A stretch of DNA of 37,196 bases from contig SHLT01000016.1 of the NCBI GenBank assembly GCA_004282875.1, positions 1-37,196 on the forward strand. The letters run 5' to 3'. Under the pieces are notes generated by a model. The model ran no database searches, was not told the origin of the DNA, and saw only the letters and a list, made by a program, of their open reading frames with translations. Position 1 is the first letter of the stretch. Every line of letters begins with the position of its first letter. The DNA is from Chromatiales bacterium (lineage in GTDB: Bacteria > Pseudomonadota > Gammaproteobacteria > Steroidobacterales > Woeseiaceae). A program made the position numbers and the translations under genes. Positions 8,754-16,670 of the stretch are shown here, piece after piece.

Positions 8754-8843
8754 GGCGGAGAGAGAGGGATTCGAACCCTCGGTACGGTATCACCGTACAC
8801 TCGCTTTCCAGGCGAGCACCTTAAACCACTCAGCCATCTCTCC
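8753..8843 (-). tRNA. tRNA-Ser (anticodon GGA)
   Basis: On the minus strand the 5' acceptor arm GGAGAGA pairs with TCTCTCC, followed by discriminator G and an encoded CCA. The anticodon stem CTCGC/GCGAG encloses the loop CTGGAAA, giving anticodon GGA (serine UCC/UCU). The long variable arm (TACGG…CCGTA) typical of tRNA-Ser and the T-loop GGTTCGAATCC are present. The total is 91 nt including CCA. Confidence 0.97.
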
Positions 8844-8872
8844 GGGTTGTTTATCGTGTATCGCGCGCCTTT

Positions 8873-9127
8873 CTACCCTACTGGCGGCGGCATATCCACA
8901 CATTTTCCGGGATCGGGATTGGGTGCATCCGGATCGGCTTTGGGAATCGGCATCTCAGCGAACTCGTTGAGAGGATCAAGACCTTCGGGTACAACAACCC
9001 GCTTGCCCGCCGTACGATTCTGGTACTGCAATTGATCGTCGCAATCCAGCGGAATCGAATCGTTGCCACCGCAGGCCGCCAGCGACGCTCCCAGGAAAAT
9101 TACAGCAATAAGCTGGCCGTTTGTCAT
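8873..9127 (-). CDS. Short lipoprotein resembling the N-terminal segment of BamC
   Basis: 84 aa with a lipoprotein signal (LAAC, lipidated Cys at about residue 19). The mature part is short and Pro-rich, with VVVPEGLDPLNEF then MPIPKADP. It starts in an ATGA overlap with the dapA stop, the operon position held by bamC (nlpB/dapX) in many gammaproteobacteria. BamC begins with an unstructured stretch containing a similar P-x-L-(D)P-L-x-x-x-P-I-P pattern that packs against BamD, and then has two helix-grip domains; both domains are missing here. I infer a minimal BamC-like accessory of the outer-membrane Bam complex. Two further Cys could form a disulfide. The identification rests on position and a short motif. 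Confidence 0.6.
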   Translation of the reverse strand: MTNGQLIAVIFLGASLAACGGNDSIPLDCDDQLQYQNRTAGKRVVVPEGLDPLNEFAEMPIPKADPDAPNPDPGKCVDMPPPVG

Positions 9128-10014
9128 GCGTTGTCCTCCAGATCGGCGGCTGCCTGGCGCATCGCCGATCGCATTTGATCATGGTACTGCTCTGAATACG
9201 GGGTCAATGGTAATCGAACATGCGGCTCGATCAGCCCCAACTGGCTGACTGCCCATTTGACCGGTATCGGGTTTGACTCGACGAACAGCGCCTTGTTCAG
9301 GGGCTGCAGCCTGTCGTCCAGCGCCTTGGCCTCGCTGGTCTTGCCAGCCGCCGCCAGCTCGCACAGCGCCGCGACCTGATCCGGCACTACGTTGCCGCTT
9401 ACCGTCACTACGCCGTGACCGCCCTGTTCTATGAAAGGCCGCAAAGTGAAGTCATCGCCGCTGTAAAGCATGAAATCGTCGTCCACCAGCGCCTGGATCT
9501 GTTGCAGGCGATCCATGTCACCGGTGGCTTCCTTAATCCCGAATATGTTCTCGTGTCGCGAAAGTCTCGCCACCGTTTCGGGCAGCATGTCGGCAACCGT
9601 GCGGCCGGGCACGTTGTACATCAGCAGCGGTTTGTCGATACCGTCAGCAATCGCCGTGTAGTGCCGAAATATGCCTTCCTGGGTGGGCTTGTTGTAATAC
9701 GGCACCACAGCCATGTAGGCAGACAGCCTCGGATCGGCAACGGCCCTTGACAGTTCGATCGACTGATCGGTCGAATTCGACCCCGTCCCGGCAATGACCG
9801 GAATACGCCCCGCCGCAATCTCGATCGCGCGGCCGATCAGTTCGATATGCTCGGATCGCCGGAGCGTCGGGGACTCGCCCGATGTACCAGCGACGACCAG
9901 CCCGTTCGAACCCTGCTCGACGTGAAAATCAATCAGTCGCTTGAGACTGCCATAATCGACCCGATTATTGCCGTCAAACGGCGTCACGAGGGCGACCAAG
10001 CTACCGTAAAACAA
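9124..10014 (-). CDS. dapA: 4-hydroxy-tetrahydrodipicolinate synthase
   Basis: 296 aa, the usual DapA length. It condenses pyruvate with aspartate semialdehyde in lysine/diaminopimelate synthesis. Visible marks are GSLVALVTPF at the N-terminus, GTSGESPTL (substrate-binding Thr pair), VVPYYNKPTQEG with the catalytic Tyr, MYNVPGRT, and GIKEATGD containing the Schiff-base Lys near residue 160. Start is TTG 10014 with GAGGAAAG just upstream, and no better start is in frame. The gene is divergent from gcvR and translationally overlaps a BamC-like lipoprotein gene. Confidence 0.96.
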   Translation of the reverse strand: MFYGSLVALVTPFDGNNRVDYGSLKRLIDFHVEQGSNGLVVAGTSGESPTLRRSEHIELIGRAIEIAAGRIPVIAGTGSNSTDQSIELSRAVADPRLSAYMAVVPYYNKPTQEGIFRHYTAIADGIDKPLLMYNVPGRTVADMLPETVARLSRHENIFGIKEATGDMDRLQQIQALVDDDFMLYSGDDFTLRPFIEQGGHGVVTVSGNVVPDQVAALCELAAAGKTSEAKALDDRLQPLNKALFVESNPIPVKWAVSQLGLIEPHVRLPLTPYSEQYHDQMRSAMRQAAADLEDNA

Positions 10015-10163
10015 AAGACTTTCCTCGCCACAAATGAGGCGGCGATGTTACTGTTCATATGCGGTGCTGGCAAGGACTGACGGAGGGCGCTCCCCGCGGC
10101 ACGAGAAGACCCAGGAATACGCGCTGGCGACACTGCGCCAAAAACAAGGAAAATTCTAGATAA

Positions 10164-10694
10164 ATGTCACAACTTATTGTTATTTCTGCGATTGGTACGG
10201 ATAGAACAGGCGTAGTCCAGGACCTGACCAAAGTGGTGCTGGCGTGTGGCGGCAACATCGAGGAAAGCCGCATGACCACGCTCGGCGCTGAATTTGCCAT
10301 GCTGCTCCTGGTATCCGGGAACTGGCACACCCTCAGCCGCCTTGAGCAGGACCTCGACAAGCTCTGCGATAAGGGGGATCTGCAGGTCTCCATCAAGAAG
10401 ACCGATGACAAGCCCATTGCCGAGAACCGGATGCCCTACGCCGTCGACGTGGTGGCGCTCGATCAGCAGGGTATCGTCTTCAACCTCGCCAATTTCTTTG
10501 CATCACGAGACATCGAAATTGCCGACGTCGCGACTCGCAGCTATGCGGCCGCACACACGGGCGCGCCGATGTTCGCCGTGCAGATGGCAGTCAACGTACC
10601 GTCATCCGTGCACGTTGCACAGTTGCGGGACGAATTCCTGGAACTTTGCGATCGTCTCAATCTCGACGCGATCCTCGAACCCGTTAAAGCCTGA
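10164..10694 (+). CDS. gcvR: ACT-domain protein, glycine cleavage system transcriptional repressor GcvR
   Basis: 176 aa made of two tandem ACT domains (about 4–85 and 92–172). VISAIGTDRTGVVQDLTK and VVALDQQGIVFNLANFFASRDIEI are the two ligand-binding loop/helix segments. In E. coli GcvR binds GcvA and glycine to repress gcvTHP. The location between dapA (divergent) and bcp (downstream) is a well-conserved gammaproteobacterial arrangement and supports the name. No gcvTHP or gcvA is in the window, so the target here is unproven. Confidence 0.88.
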   Translation: MSQLIVISAIGTDRTGVVQDLTKVVLACGGNIEESRMTTLGAEFAMLLLVSGNWHTLSRLEQDLDKLCDKGDLQVSIKKTDDKPIAENRMPYAVDVVALDQQGIVFNLANFFASRDIEIADVATRSYAAAHTGAPMFAVQMAVNVPSSVHVAQLRDEFLELCDRLNLDAILEPVKA

Positions 10695-10719
10695 CATACC
10701 TCGAATACTGGAGAGAGCA

Positions 10720-11187
10720 TTGAGCGCACCCCGAATGAACCGCGTTGTGGCCGATTTTACGGCCGAAACCACCGGCAACCAGAAAATCCGCCTTAAGGAA
10801 CTGCGCGGCAAGAACGTCGTCATCTATTTCTATCCCAAGGACAGCACGCCGGGCTGCACCACGGAAGGGCGGGACTTCAGCGCCCTCCACACCCGCTTCA
10901 AGCGCGCCAACACGGTGATTTTCGGAATTTCCCGCGACAGTATTGCGTCACATGAAAAATTCAAGGAAAAACAGGGCTTCAAGTTCGACCTGATATCGGA
11001 TCCAGACGAGAAACTCTGCAAGAAATTTGACGTTATTCACGAAAAAACCCTCTACGGGCGCAAGTTCATGGGAGTCGTGCGCAGCACATTCCTCATCGAT
11101 GCAGACGGCAAACTGCGCCAGGAATGGCGTAAGGTAAAGGTCGCCGGGCATGCCGAGGAGGTGCTGGAGGCCGCGAAATCCCTGTAA
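10720..11187 (+). CDS. bcp: Peroxiredoxin, Bcp/PrxQ type
   Basis: 155-aa thiol peroxidase that reduces H2O2 and organic hydroperoxides. The peroxidatic Cys46 lies in YPKDSTPGCT; the later motif GISRDSIASHEKF is also PrxQ-like. The usual resolving Cys five residues on is Arg51, and the alternative helix-3 Cys (as in Xylella PrxQ) is Lys82; the only other Cys is C100 in KLCKKF. The start was set to TTG 10720 because GGAGAG sits about seven bases upstream; ATG 10735 is possible. The open frame extends far upstream but overlaps gcvR and is not coding there. Confidence 0.93.
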   Translation: MSAPRMNRVVADFTAETTGNQKIRLKELRGKNVVIYFYPKDSTPGCTTEGRDFSALHTRFKRANTVIFGISRDSIASHEKFKEKQGFKFDLISDPDEKLCKKFDVIHEKTLYGRKFMGVVRSTFLIDADGKLRQEWRKVKVAGHAEEVLEAAKSL

Positions 11188-11251
11188 TTGCCGGGAACAC
11201 GGGCCGTGTCTGCCAGTCGGAAGGAACAGCAGCCCTTATATTGAGCCACCA

Positions 11252-12757
11252 ATGATCACCAGCCTATTCAAACGCCTGCTCGTTGTTACCACGCTCGCCA
11301 CACTGGTGTTTGCGGCGGGCGCCGGTGCTGACGACATCCAGTTGCCCGATATGGGCAGCCCGGCCGATGCCATCCTGAACAACACCCAGGAGTCCCAGAT
11401 CGGCCGGATGATCATGCGCGACATTCGCCGCAGCGGCCAGGTGGTCGAGGATCCGCTGGTCACCGAGTACCTCAACGATATCGGCAATCGCATCGCGGCG
11501 CAGACCAACAAGGGCGACCATAACTTCACGTTCTTTGCGGTTCAGGACGAGCGGATCAACGCGTTCGCCCTGCCCGGCGGTTACATCGGGGTGCATACCG
11601 GACTCATCGAGTCGAGCCGCAACGAGGACGAACTGGCTGGCGTAGTTGCCCACGAAGTTGCTCACGTAACGCAGCGACATATCGCCCGCGCGATTCATGC
11701 CAATTCGCGACAGAGCCTGCTGACGACGGCGATGATGCTCGGCGCAATCATCGTTGCGGCTGCTGGCGGCAGCTCGGACGCAGTACAAGGCGCCATGGCC
11801 GTGGCGCAGGGAACCGCGGTTCAGCAACAGATCAACTTCACGCGGACCAACGAGTACGAAGCCGACCGAGTCGGCATTGCCGCGCTGGCCGACGCGGGTT
11901 TCGACCCGTACGGGATGGCCTCGTTCTTCGAAGTCATGTCTCGGCAACAGACAACGAGCCCGGAAATGCGGGCACCCGAGTTCATGCGCACCCACCCGGT
12001 AACGACGGCGCGCATTGCCGAAGCACGCAGCCGCGCTCGCGATTATCCCGCAGTCAATAGCGACGATTCGATCAGCTACGGTATTGCACGCACTCGCATC
12101 ATCGTCGCCCGCTTCGACACACCCAAGGAGGCTGTCGCGTATTTCGAGGCGCGGGACTACGATAAGCAGACGGATATTGAACGCTACGGCAGGGCCGTCG
12201 CCTACCAACGGGATGAGAACTACTACGCGGCCCTCGATATCTTTGAGGATCTCCTGGACAAGGACAAATCGGTCATCGCCTACCATATTGGCCTCGGTCA
12301 GACGCTGGTCGCCCTGGACCAGACCAGCGATGCCATCAAGGTCTTTGAACGCGCCCTCGAGCTATTCCCACGCAACGTGCCGCTGGTCGTCGAATACGGT
12401 GAGCGCCTCCTCGAAATGCGCCAGCCGCAAAAGGCGCACGCCCTGCTGCTGGACCTGCTGAACAACGTCCCACCGACGCCCGAGCAGGTGCGGCTGATCG
12501 CGCGCGCCGCCAGTCTCGCCGGCGAAGAGGCTGAGGCCTATTATTACCTGTCGGAATACCGCCTGATGATCGGCGACCTGACCGGCGGCATCAGTTATCT
12601 GCAGCAGGCGCTGCGCCTGCCGGATCTGCAGGAGATCCAGCGCGCCCGCTTCGAAGCGAGAATCGACTTCATCCAGGAATTCATGACAGAGGATCAGCTC
12701 AGGCAGTTGCGCTCGGCGCGGCAGGTGGGACTGAGCTGGAGCGACGGGCGTCCATGA
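11252..12757 (+). CDS. bepA: M48 family metalloprotease, BepA-type, with TPR domain
   Basis: 501 aa with a signal peptide (about 1–27, AAGAGA). BepA (YfgC) is a periplasmic zinc protease and chaperone that helps LptD assembly and degrades stalled outer-membrane proteins. The zinc motif HEVAHVTQRH lies near residue 135, and the third ligand region is ANEYEADRVG-like (RTNEYEADRVGI). INAFALPGGYIGVHTGLI is the typical strand before the active site. The C-terminal half (about 310–500) is helical with TPR repeats. ATG 11252 begins the signal peptide. mlaA overlaps its stop, linking two outer-membrane maintenance genes. Confidence 0.93.
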   Translation: MITSLFKRLLVVTTLATLVFAAGAGADDIQLPDMGSPADAILNNTQESQIGRMIMRDIRRSGQVVEDPLVTEYLNDIGNRIAAQTNKGDHNFTFFAVQDERINAFALPGGYIGVHTGLIESSRNEDELAGVVAHEVAHVTQRHIARAIHANSRQSLLTTAMMLGAIIVAAAGGSSDAVQGAMAVAQGTAVQQQINFTRTNEYEADRVGIAALADAGFDPYGMASFFEVMSRQQTTSPEMRAPEFMRTHPVTTARIAEARSRARDYPAVNSDDSISYGIARTRIIVARFDTPKEAVAYFEARDYDKQTDIERYGRAVAYQRDENYYAALDIFEDLLDKDKSVIAYHIGLGQTLVALDQTSDAIKVFERALELFPRNVPLVVEYGERLLEMRQPQKAHALLLDLLNNVPPTPEQVRLIARAASLAGEEAEAYYYLSEYRLMIGDLTGGISYLQQALRLPDLQEIQRARFEARIDFIQEFMTEDQLRQLRSARQVGLSWSDGRP

Positions 12758-13491
12758 AGCGGATACTTGCAGTTCTCTGCGTGGGTGGCCTGCTTGGGGG
12801 CTGTGCGACGCTCCCGCCCGGTGAACCCGTCGCCTACGATCCCTGGGAGAAGTCGAACCGCCACCTGTTTCGCTTCAACGAGGCCGTCGACAAGGCGACT
12901 CTGAAACCCATCGCCAAGGGCTACCGAAAAATCGTACCGGAGCCCGTCCGCAAGGGCGTCACCAATTTCAGCCGCAACCTGGGTGCGCCACGAAACATCG
13001 TGAACAATCTCCTGCAGGGCAAGCCCCGGCATGGCGTCGAGGAATTTCTTCGTTTCATGGTGAATACCACGTTCGGCATCGGCGGTATCTTCGACGTTGC
13101 TACGCCGGGTGGGCTTGAGCCGCATCCGGAGGGGTTTGGACAGACGGCCGCCGTCTGGGGCGTGCCCTCGGGGCCCTACCTCATGATTCCATTCCTGGGT
13201 CCGCAGACGCTGCGGGATGCGGTTCTCATACCGGCTAATATCGAGCTCGACATTTTGCATCATGTCGATGATTCATCCGTCCGGGATCGCCTGTGGGCCT
13301 TGCGCAGCATTGATGTGCGGTACCGGGTGCTCTCCCTCGAGGATTTATTGAAGGACTCCAAGGACCCGTACGTGTCCCTGCGTGAATCCTACCTGCAAAA
13401 TCGTGAGTTCGAGATTTACGACGGCGACCCGCCGCTCGACGAGGCAGACGACGAGTTGTATGACGAATTCCTCGAGGAAGAGGACTACTAG
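12754..13491 (+). CDS. mlaA: Outer-membrane lipid asymmetry lipoprotein MlaA (VacJ)
   Basis: 245-aa lipoprotein with lipobox LGGC (Cys about residue 17). MlaA is the outer-membrane ring that removes misplaced phospholipids from the outer leaflet and passes them to MlaC. Family marks are YDPWEKSNRHLFRFNEAVD, PEPVRKGVTNFSRNLGAPRNIVNNLLQG, RFMVNTTFGIGGIFDVA, FGQTAAVWGVPSGPYLMIPFLGP and LRD. The C-terminal tail is very acidic. It overlaps the bepA stop by four bases and faces mlaFEDCB tail to tail, with 17 nt between. Confidence 0.95.
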   Translation: MKRILAVLCVGGLLGGCATLPPGEPVAYDPWEKSNRHLFRFNEAVDKATLKPIAKGYRKIVPEPVRKGVTNFSRNLGAPRNIVNNLLQGKPRHGVEEFLRFMVNTTFGIGGIFDVATPGGLEPHPEGFGQTAAVWGVPSGPYLMIPFLGPQTLRDAVLIPANIELDILHHVDDSSVRDRLWALRSIDVRYRVLSLEDLLKDSKDPYVSLRESYLQNREFEIYDGDPPLDEADDELYDEFLEEEDY

Positions 13492-13508
13492 GCCTGCGCG
13501 CGAGGGGC

Positions 13509-13847
13509 TTACTCTTCGTCAGGCGCCTCGATAAAGCCGGACCAGCGCTCACCGCGCGTTAACAGGGCTTCAACTTCCGTCGTCCTGGCAATGGCGAGGA
13601 TTTTCTCAGGCATGCCTGCAAAGCGAATCTCACGAACGCTGTGATTGGCCCAGGTCACCCACTCCAGCAACAGCGCGAGGCCCGCTGAATCGCTCGCCGT
13701 GATTTCGGACAAATCGACCTCGATCTGCGTATGGTCCTCAAAATATTCCTCGCTGGCTCTGAGAATCTTCTCTGCGGTATCGAACGTCAATTCGCCGCTT
13801 ACGGCAAAGCGCCCATCGCCATGATCCTCAATAGTGAACTCGCTCAT
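13509..13847 (-). CDS. mlaB: STAS-domain protein MlaB
   Basis: 112 aa, single STAS (anti-anti-sigma-like) domain covering nearly the whole protein; the motif IEVDLSEITASDSAGLALLLEWV matches the MlaB helix that contacts the MlaF ATPase. It is the cytoplasmic regulatory subunit of the MlaFEDB phospholipid transporter. It is the last gene of mlaFEDCB, beginning in an ATGA overlap with mlaC. Confidence 0.9.
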   Translation of the reverse strand: MSEFTIEDHGDGRFAVSGELTFDTAEKILRASEEYFEDHTQIEVDLSEITASDSAGLALLLEWVTWANHSVREIRFAGMPEKILAIARTTEVEALLTRGERWSGFIEAPDEE

Positions 13848-14458
13848 CCGGCCGGCTGGGCGGGGCCAATTCCGGCCTCACCTTCGAGTCGCTGAATCAC
13901 CGCCTCCAGGCTCGAGGCCCGAATTTCCGAATCGAGCTCCGCGCGGAAATTTCGAACGTACGACACACCCTCAATGACGACGTTGAAAACAAGCCAGCCC
14001 GCCTTGCGCTTGACCAGTTCGTAATCGACGGAAACCGTGCTTCCATCATCGAGAGCCACCGTGCTGCGTACCCGCGTTCGCTTCTTCGTCTCGTCGCCGC
14101 GAAACGGCAGTACGGTAATCATATCCGGATCGAATTCGAGGATGCCGTCCGAATACTTGCGCAACAGTGCCCGGTAGAATGCCTCGATAAAGCGTGCCTG
14201 CTGCTCCTCACTGGCCGTCCGCCAGTGCTTCGCCAGCACCACCTGCGCGGCGAAGCGGCGATCGAATCGGGGCATCAGAATGCCATCGATAATGTCGTAG
14301 AGTTCCTGACGATTTTCAGCCAGTTCCTCCTTGCGGCCGTCGAGTTCCTCGGCGAGCAGTTTCACCGAGCTTTCAATGACCGCGTTGGGCGAGTCTTCAG
14401 CGTACGCCGCGCCAAAGCCCATCGTCAGCCATACGAGCAGTAGAGACCATTTACGCAT
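13844..14458 (-). CDS. mlaC: Periplasmic phospholipid-binding protein MlaC
   Basis: 204 aa with a signal peptide (about 1–20, ending GAAYA). MlaC ferries phospholipids between MlaA and MlaFEDB. Matching regions are the helical ILMPRFDRRFAAQVVLAKHWRTAS, the FIEAFYRALLRKYSDGILEF segment and the later VDYELVKRKAGWLVFNVVIEGVSYVRNFRAELDSEI stretch, all typical of the family. Length is normal. The start overlaps the mlaD stop by one base (TAATG) and the stop overlaps mlaB. Confidence 0.94.
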   Translation of the reverse strand: MRKWSLLLVWLTMGFGAAYAEDSPNAVIESSVKLLAEELDGRKEELAENRQELYDIIDGILMPRFDRRFAAQVVLAKHWRTASEEQQARFIEAFYRALLRKYSDGILEFDPDMITVLPFRGDETKKRTRVRSTVALDDGSTVSVDYELVKRKAGWLVFNVVIEGVSYVRNFRAELDSEIRASSLEAVIQRLEGEAGIGPAQPAG

Positions 14459-14934
14459 TAGTCGGACTCCTTGTCGCCAGAACCGGCGTTGACGAGGAAC
14501 TTGCCAATCAGGTTCTCGAGCACGATGGCAGACTGGGTAAAGAGGATCTCACTCCCGTCTTCCAGGTACATGTCCGAACCACCCGCCTGCAGACCGATGT
14601 ACTGACTGCCGAGAATGCCGGACGTAAGAATACTGGCGTCCGTATCGTCGGGAATCTGATCATATTTTGAATCGACAACAAAGTGCACCACGGCTTCGAG
14701 CGAGACGGGATCGAACGACACCTCCGTCACACGCCCGATCGTCACGCCCGATATCGTCACCGGCGCACGTGTGCGCAGGCTGCCGATATTCTCAAATCGT
14801 GCCTCGACCGTGTACACGGACTCGGCCTTGAAGTCGTCACCACCGGTCGTCTGCGTCGTCAGGAAGAACAGGGAGCTCATCCCGAGCAACACAAAAAGAC
14901 CCGTGCCAATTTCAACTGAACGCGTTTGCCGCAT
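14458..14934 (-). CDS. mlaD: MCE-domain substrate-binding subunit MlaD
   Basis: 158 aa with one N-terminal membrane anchor (about 8–27) and one MCE domain (about 40–120): VEARFENIGSLRTRAPVTISGVTIGRV and ILTSGILGSQYIGLQAG. MlaD forms a hexameric ring on the periplasmic face of the inner-membrane transporter. The start has GAGGAAA upstream; the gap to mlaE is nine bases. Confidence 0.95.
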   Translation of the reverse strand: MRQTRSVEIGTGLFVLLGMSSLFFLTTQTTGGDDFKAESVYTVEARFENIGSLRTRAPVTISGVTIGRVTEVSFDPVSLEAVVHFVVDSKYDQIPDDTDASILTSGILGSQYIGLQAGGSDMYLEDGSEILFTQSAIVLENLIGKFLVNAGSGDKESD

Positions 14935-14943
14935 ACTATTTCC

Positions 14944-15717
14944 TCAGATCAACGCTGCTGTAATCATGAAGTCAAAAACGAGAATCGATATCGCCGTGAT
15001 GACAACAGTTCGAGTGGTTGCACGCCCGACGCCTTCTGCCGTCGGCATTGCATTATAACCTTCCCAGACGGCGATCACGCTCGCCGCAAAGCCGAACACG
15101 ACGCTTTTGATGATGCCTTCATTGACGTCCTCAGATTCGGCAATGAGCTGAATCTGCTGCCAGAACGACCCGACGTCCACCTGGAACAACTCGACGCCGA
15201 CAACATGTGCGCCGAACAAACCGACCGCGCTGAAGATGGCCGCGAGAAACGGCATGGCAATGACGCCGCCGAGAAAACGCGGCACCAGTTCGCGGCGCAC
15301 CGGGTTGACCGCCATCATCTCCATGGCCGACAACTGGTCCGTGGCCTTCATCAGGCCGATCTCCGAGGTGAGCGCCGTGCCGGCCCTCGCGGCGAACAGA
15401 ATGGCCGTCATAACCGGTCCCAGCTCCTTGACCAGCACCTGGTGGGCAGCAACGCCCGTCCAGTCCTCGGCGTTGAAAACGGCCATGTTCGAGTAGGCCT
15501 GCAGTGCGAGCACTCCGCCGACGAACAGACCGCACACCATGATGATAACCAGTGACAGGGCCCCGGTGTTGTACACCTGCTTGATAACGAGGCCGAAACG
15601 CGTGCCGAGAATGGCCGGCGAATGCCGAAGCAGGCGCAGAAAGAACAGCTGGAACGCGCCGAACGTGCGGACGAATTCAACAAGATTGTTGCGGATGTCC
15701 CTGAGAACCCGGGTCAC
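14944..15717 (-). CDS. mlaE: Phospholipid ABC transporter permease MlaE
   Basis: 257 aa, five to six hydrophobic segments. MlaE/YrbE permease marks include KQVYNTGALSLVIIMVCGLFVGGVLALQAY, VLVKELGPVMTAILFAARAGTALTSEIGLMKATDQLSAMEMMAVNP and the C-terminal MPTAEGVGRATTRTVV. It forms the inner-membrane channel of MlaFEDB. Start is GTG 15717, inside the mlaF stop (GTGA overlap). Confidence 0.95.
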   Translation of the reverse strand: MTRVLRDIRNNLVEFVRTFGAFQLFFLRLLRHSPAILGTRFGLVIKQVYNTGALSLVIIMVCGLFVGGVLALQAYSNMAVFNAEDWTGVAAHQVLVKELGPVMTAILFAARAGTALTSEIGLMKATDQLSAMEMMAVNPVRRELVPRFLGGVIAMPFLAAIFSAVGLFGAHVVGVELFQVDVGSFWQQIQLIAESEDVNEGIIKSVVFGFAASVIAVWEGYNAMPTAEGVGRATTRTVVITAISILVFDFMITAALI

Positions 15718-16529
15718 TCGGTATCCCGTCCGAGCAATTGTTCCTCATACCCCGGCGCGTCGAAGTGGAACGCTACCGGACCGTCGGCCATGCCATGCAT
15801 AAACTGCCGTACGAGTTCCGAATTGGCCGTACGCAGTTCGTCCGGGCTGCCGGATGCCGCAACCTTGCCGTCAGACAGCAGGAAGCTGCGATCGGCCACC
15901 GTGGCAATTTCCTCAACATCGTGACTGACGACAATGCTCGTGATCCCGAGCGCGTCGTTGAGCCGGCGCACGAGGCGCACGATAACACCCAGTGAAATCG
16001 GATCGAGACCGACAAACGGTTCGTCGTAAATCAGAATTTCGGGATCCATGACCATGGCGCGCGCCAGGGCGACACGCCGCGCCATACCGCCAGAGAGCTG
16101 TGCCGGCATCATGTCGGCCGCACCACGTAGCCCAACGGCATGCAGTTTGGTCAGAACAATATGGCGAATCAGGCGATTGCTGAGCTTCGTATGCTCGCGC
16201 AGCGGAAATGCGACGTTTTCGAAGACGCTCAAATCAGTGAGCAACGCGCCGTTCTGGAAGAGCATGCCGAATCGTTGCCGCAGCTGGTACAGCTCCGACT
16301 GGCTCAGCGTCGAAATATCGAGGCCGTCCACGAAAATTGCGCCCTGTTGGGGAATCAGCTGCCGCGTAATGAGGCGCAGAAGCGTTGTCTTACCGGTGCC
16401 ACTGGGGCCCATCAGCGCCGTAATCTCACCGCGCTTGATGGTCAGGTTCAGTCCGTCAAATATCGCGCGATGGCCGCGAGAGTACTTGAGATCGTGTATC
16501 TCAATCAGGTTTTCGGAGTAATCGCCCAA
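15714..16529 (-). CDS. mlaF: Phospholipid ABC transporter ATP-binding protein MlaF
   Basis: About 271 aa from TTG 16529 (E. coli MlaF is 269); the frame stays open to TTG 16571, and neither start has a strong ribosome site, so the 5' end is uncertain. Walker A is GPSGTGKTT, the signature is LSGGMARRVALARA, Walker B is EILIYDEPFVGLDP, and the switch is SHDVEE. It powers phospholipid movement by MlaFEDB. It is the first gene of mlaFEDCB and is divergent from sufR. Confidence 0.93.
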   Translation of the reverse strand: MGDYSENLIEIHDLKYSRGHRAIFDGLNLTIKRGEITALMGPSGTGKTTLLRLITRQLIPQQGAIFVDGLDISTLSQSELYQLRQRFGMLFQNGALLTDLSVFENVAFPLREHTKLSNRLIRHIVLTKLHAVGLRGAADMMPAQLSGGMARRVALARAMVMDPEILIYDEPFVGLDPISLGVIVRLVRRLNDALGITSIVVSHDVEEIATVADRSFLLSDGKVAASGSPDELRTANSELVRQFMHGMADGPVAFHFDAPGYEEQLLGRDTE

Positions 16530-16609
16530 GGTATTCCAGTCAGGTCCGTCTGTCGCGGCGTAGGATAACAAAAAAGACCGCGAAAACGCCCATCAATTCC
16601 CCTCAGGGG

Positions 16610-16649
16610 TTGGTACGCCGGGGCAAATAGGACTAAAATAGTCCCTTAT
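16610..16649 (+). promoter_or_regulatory. suf operon promoter with IscR-type Fe-S regulator operator
   Basis: A -35-like TTGGTA (16610–16615) and -10-like TAAAAT (16634–16639) are 18 bp apart, about 30 nt before the sufR GTG. The -10 lies inside the palindrome GGACTA-AAA-TAGTCC (16630–16644). The core GACTAAAATAGTC fits the central part (GACTRWWWYAGTC) of the type 1 IscR consensus exactly; the outer half-site bases fit only partly. Occupancy would cover the -10, consistent with autorepression by the adjacent Rrf2 protein. The assignment is by eye. Confidence 0.7.
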
Positions 16650-16670
16650 TGAGTAAACGCTGCCAGACTC

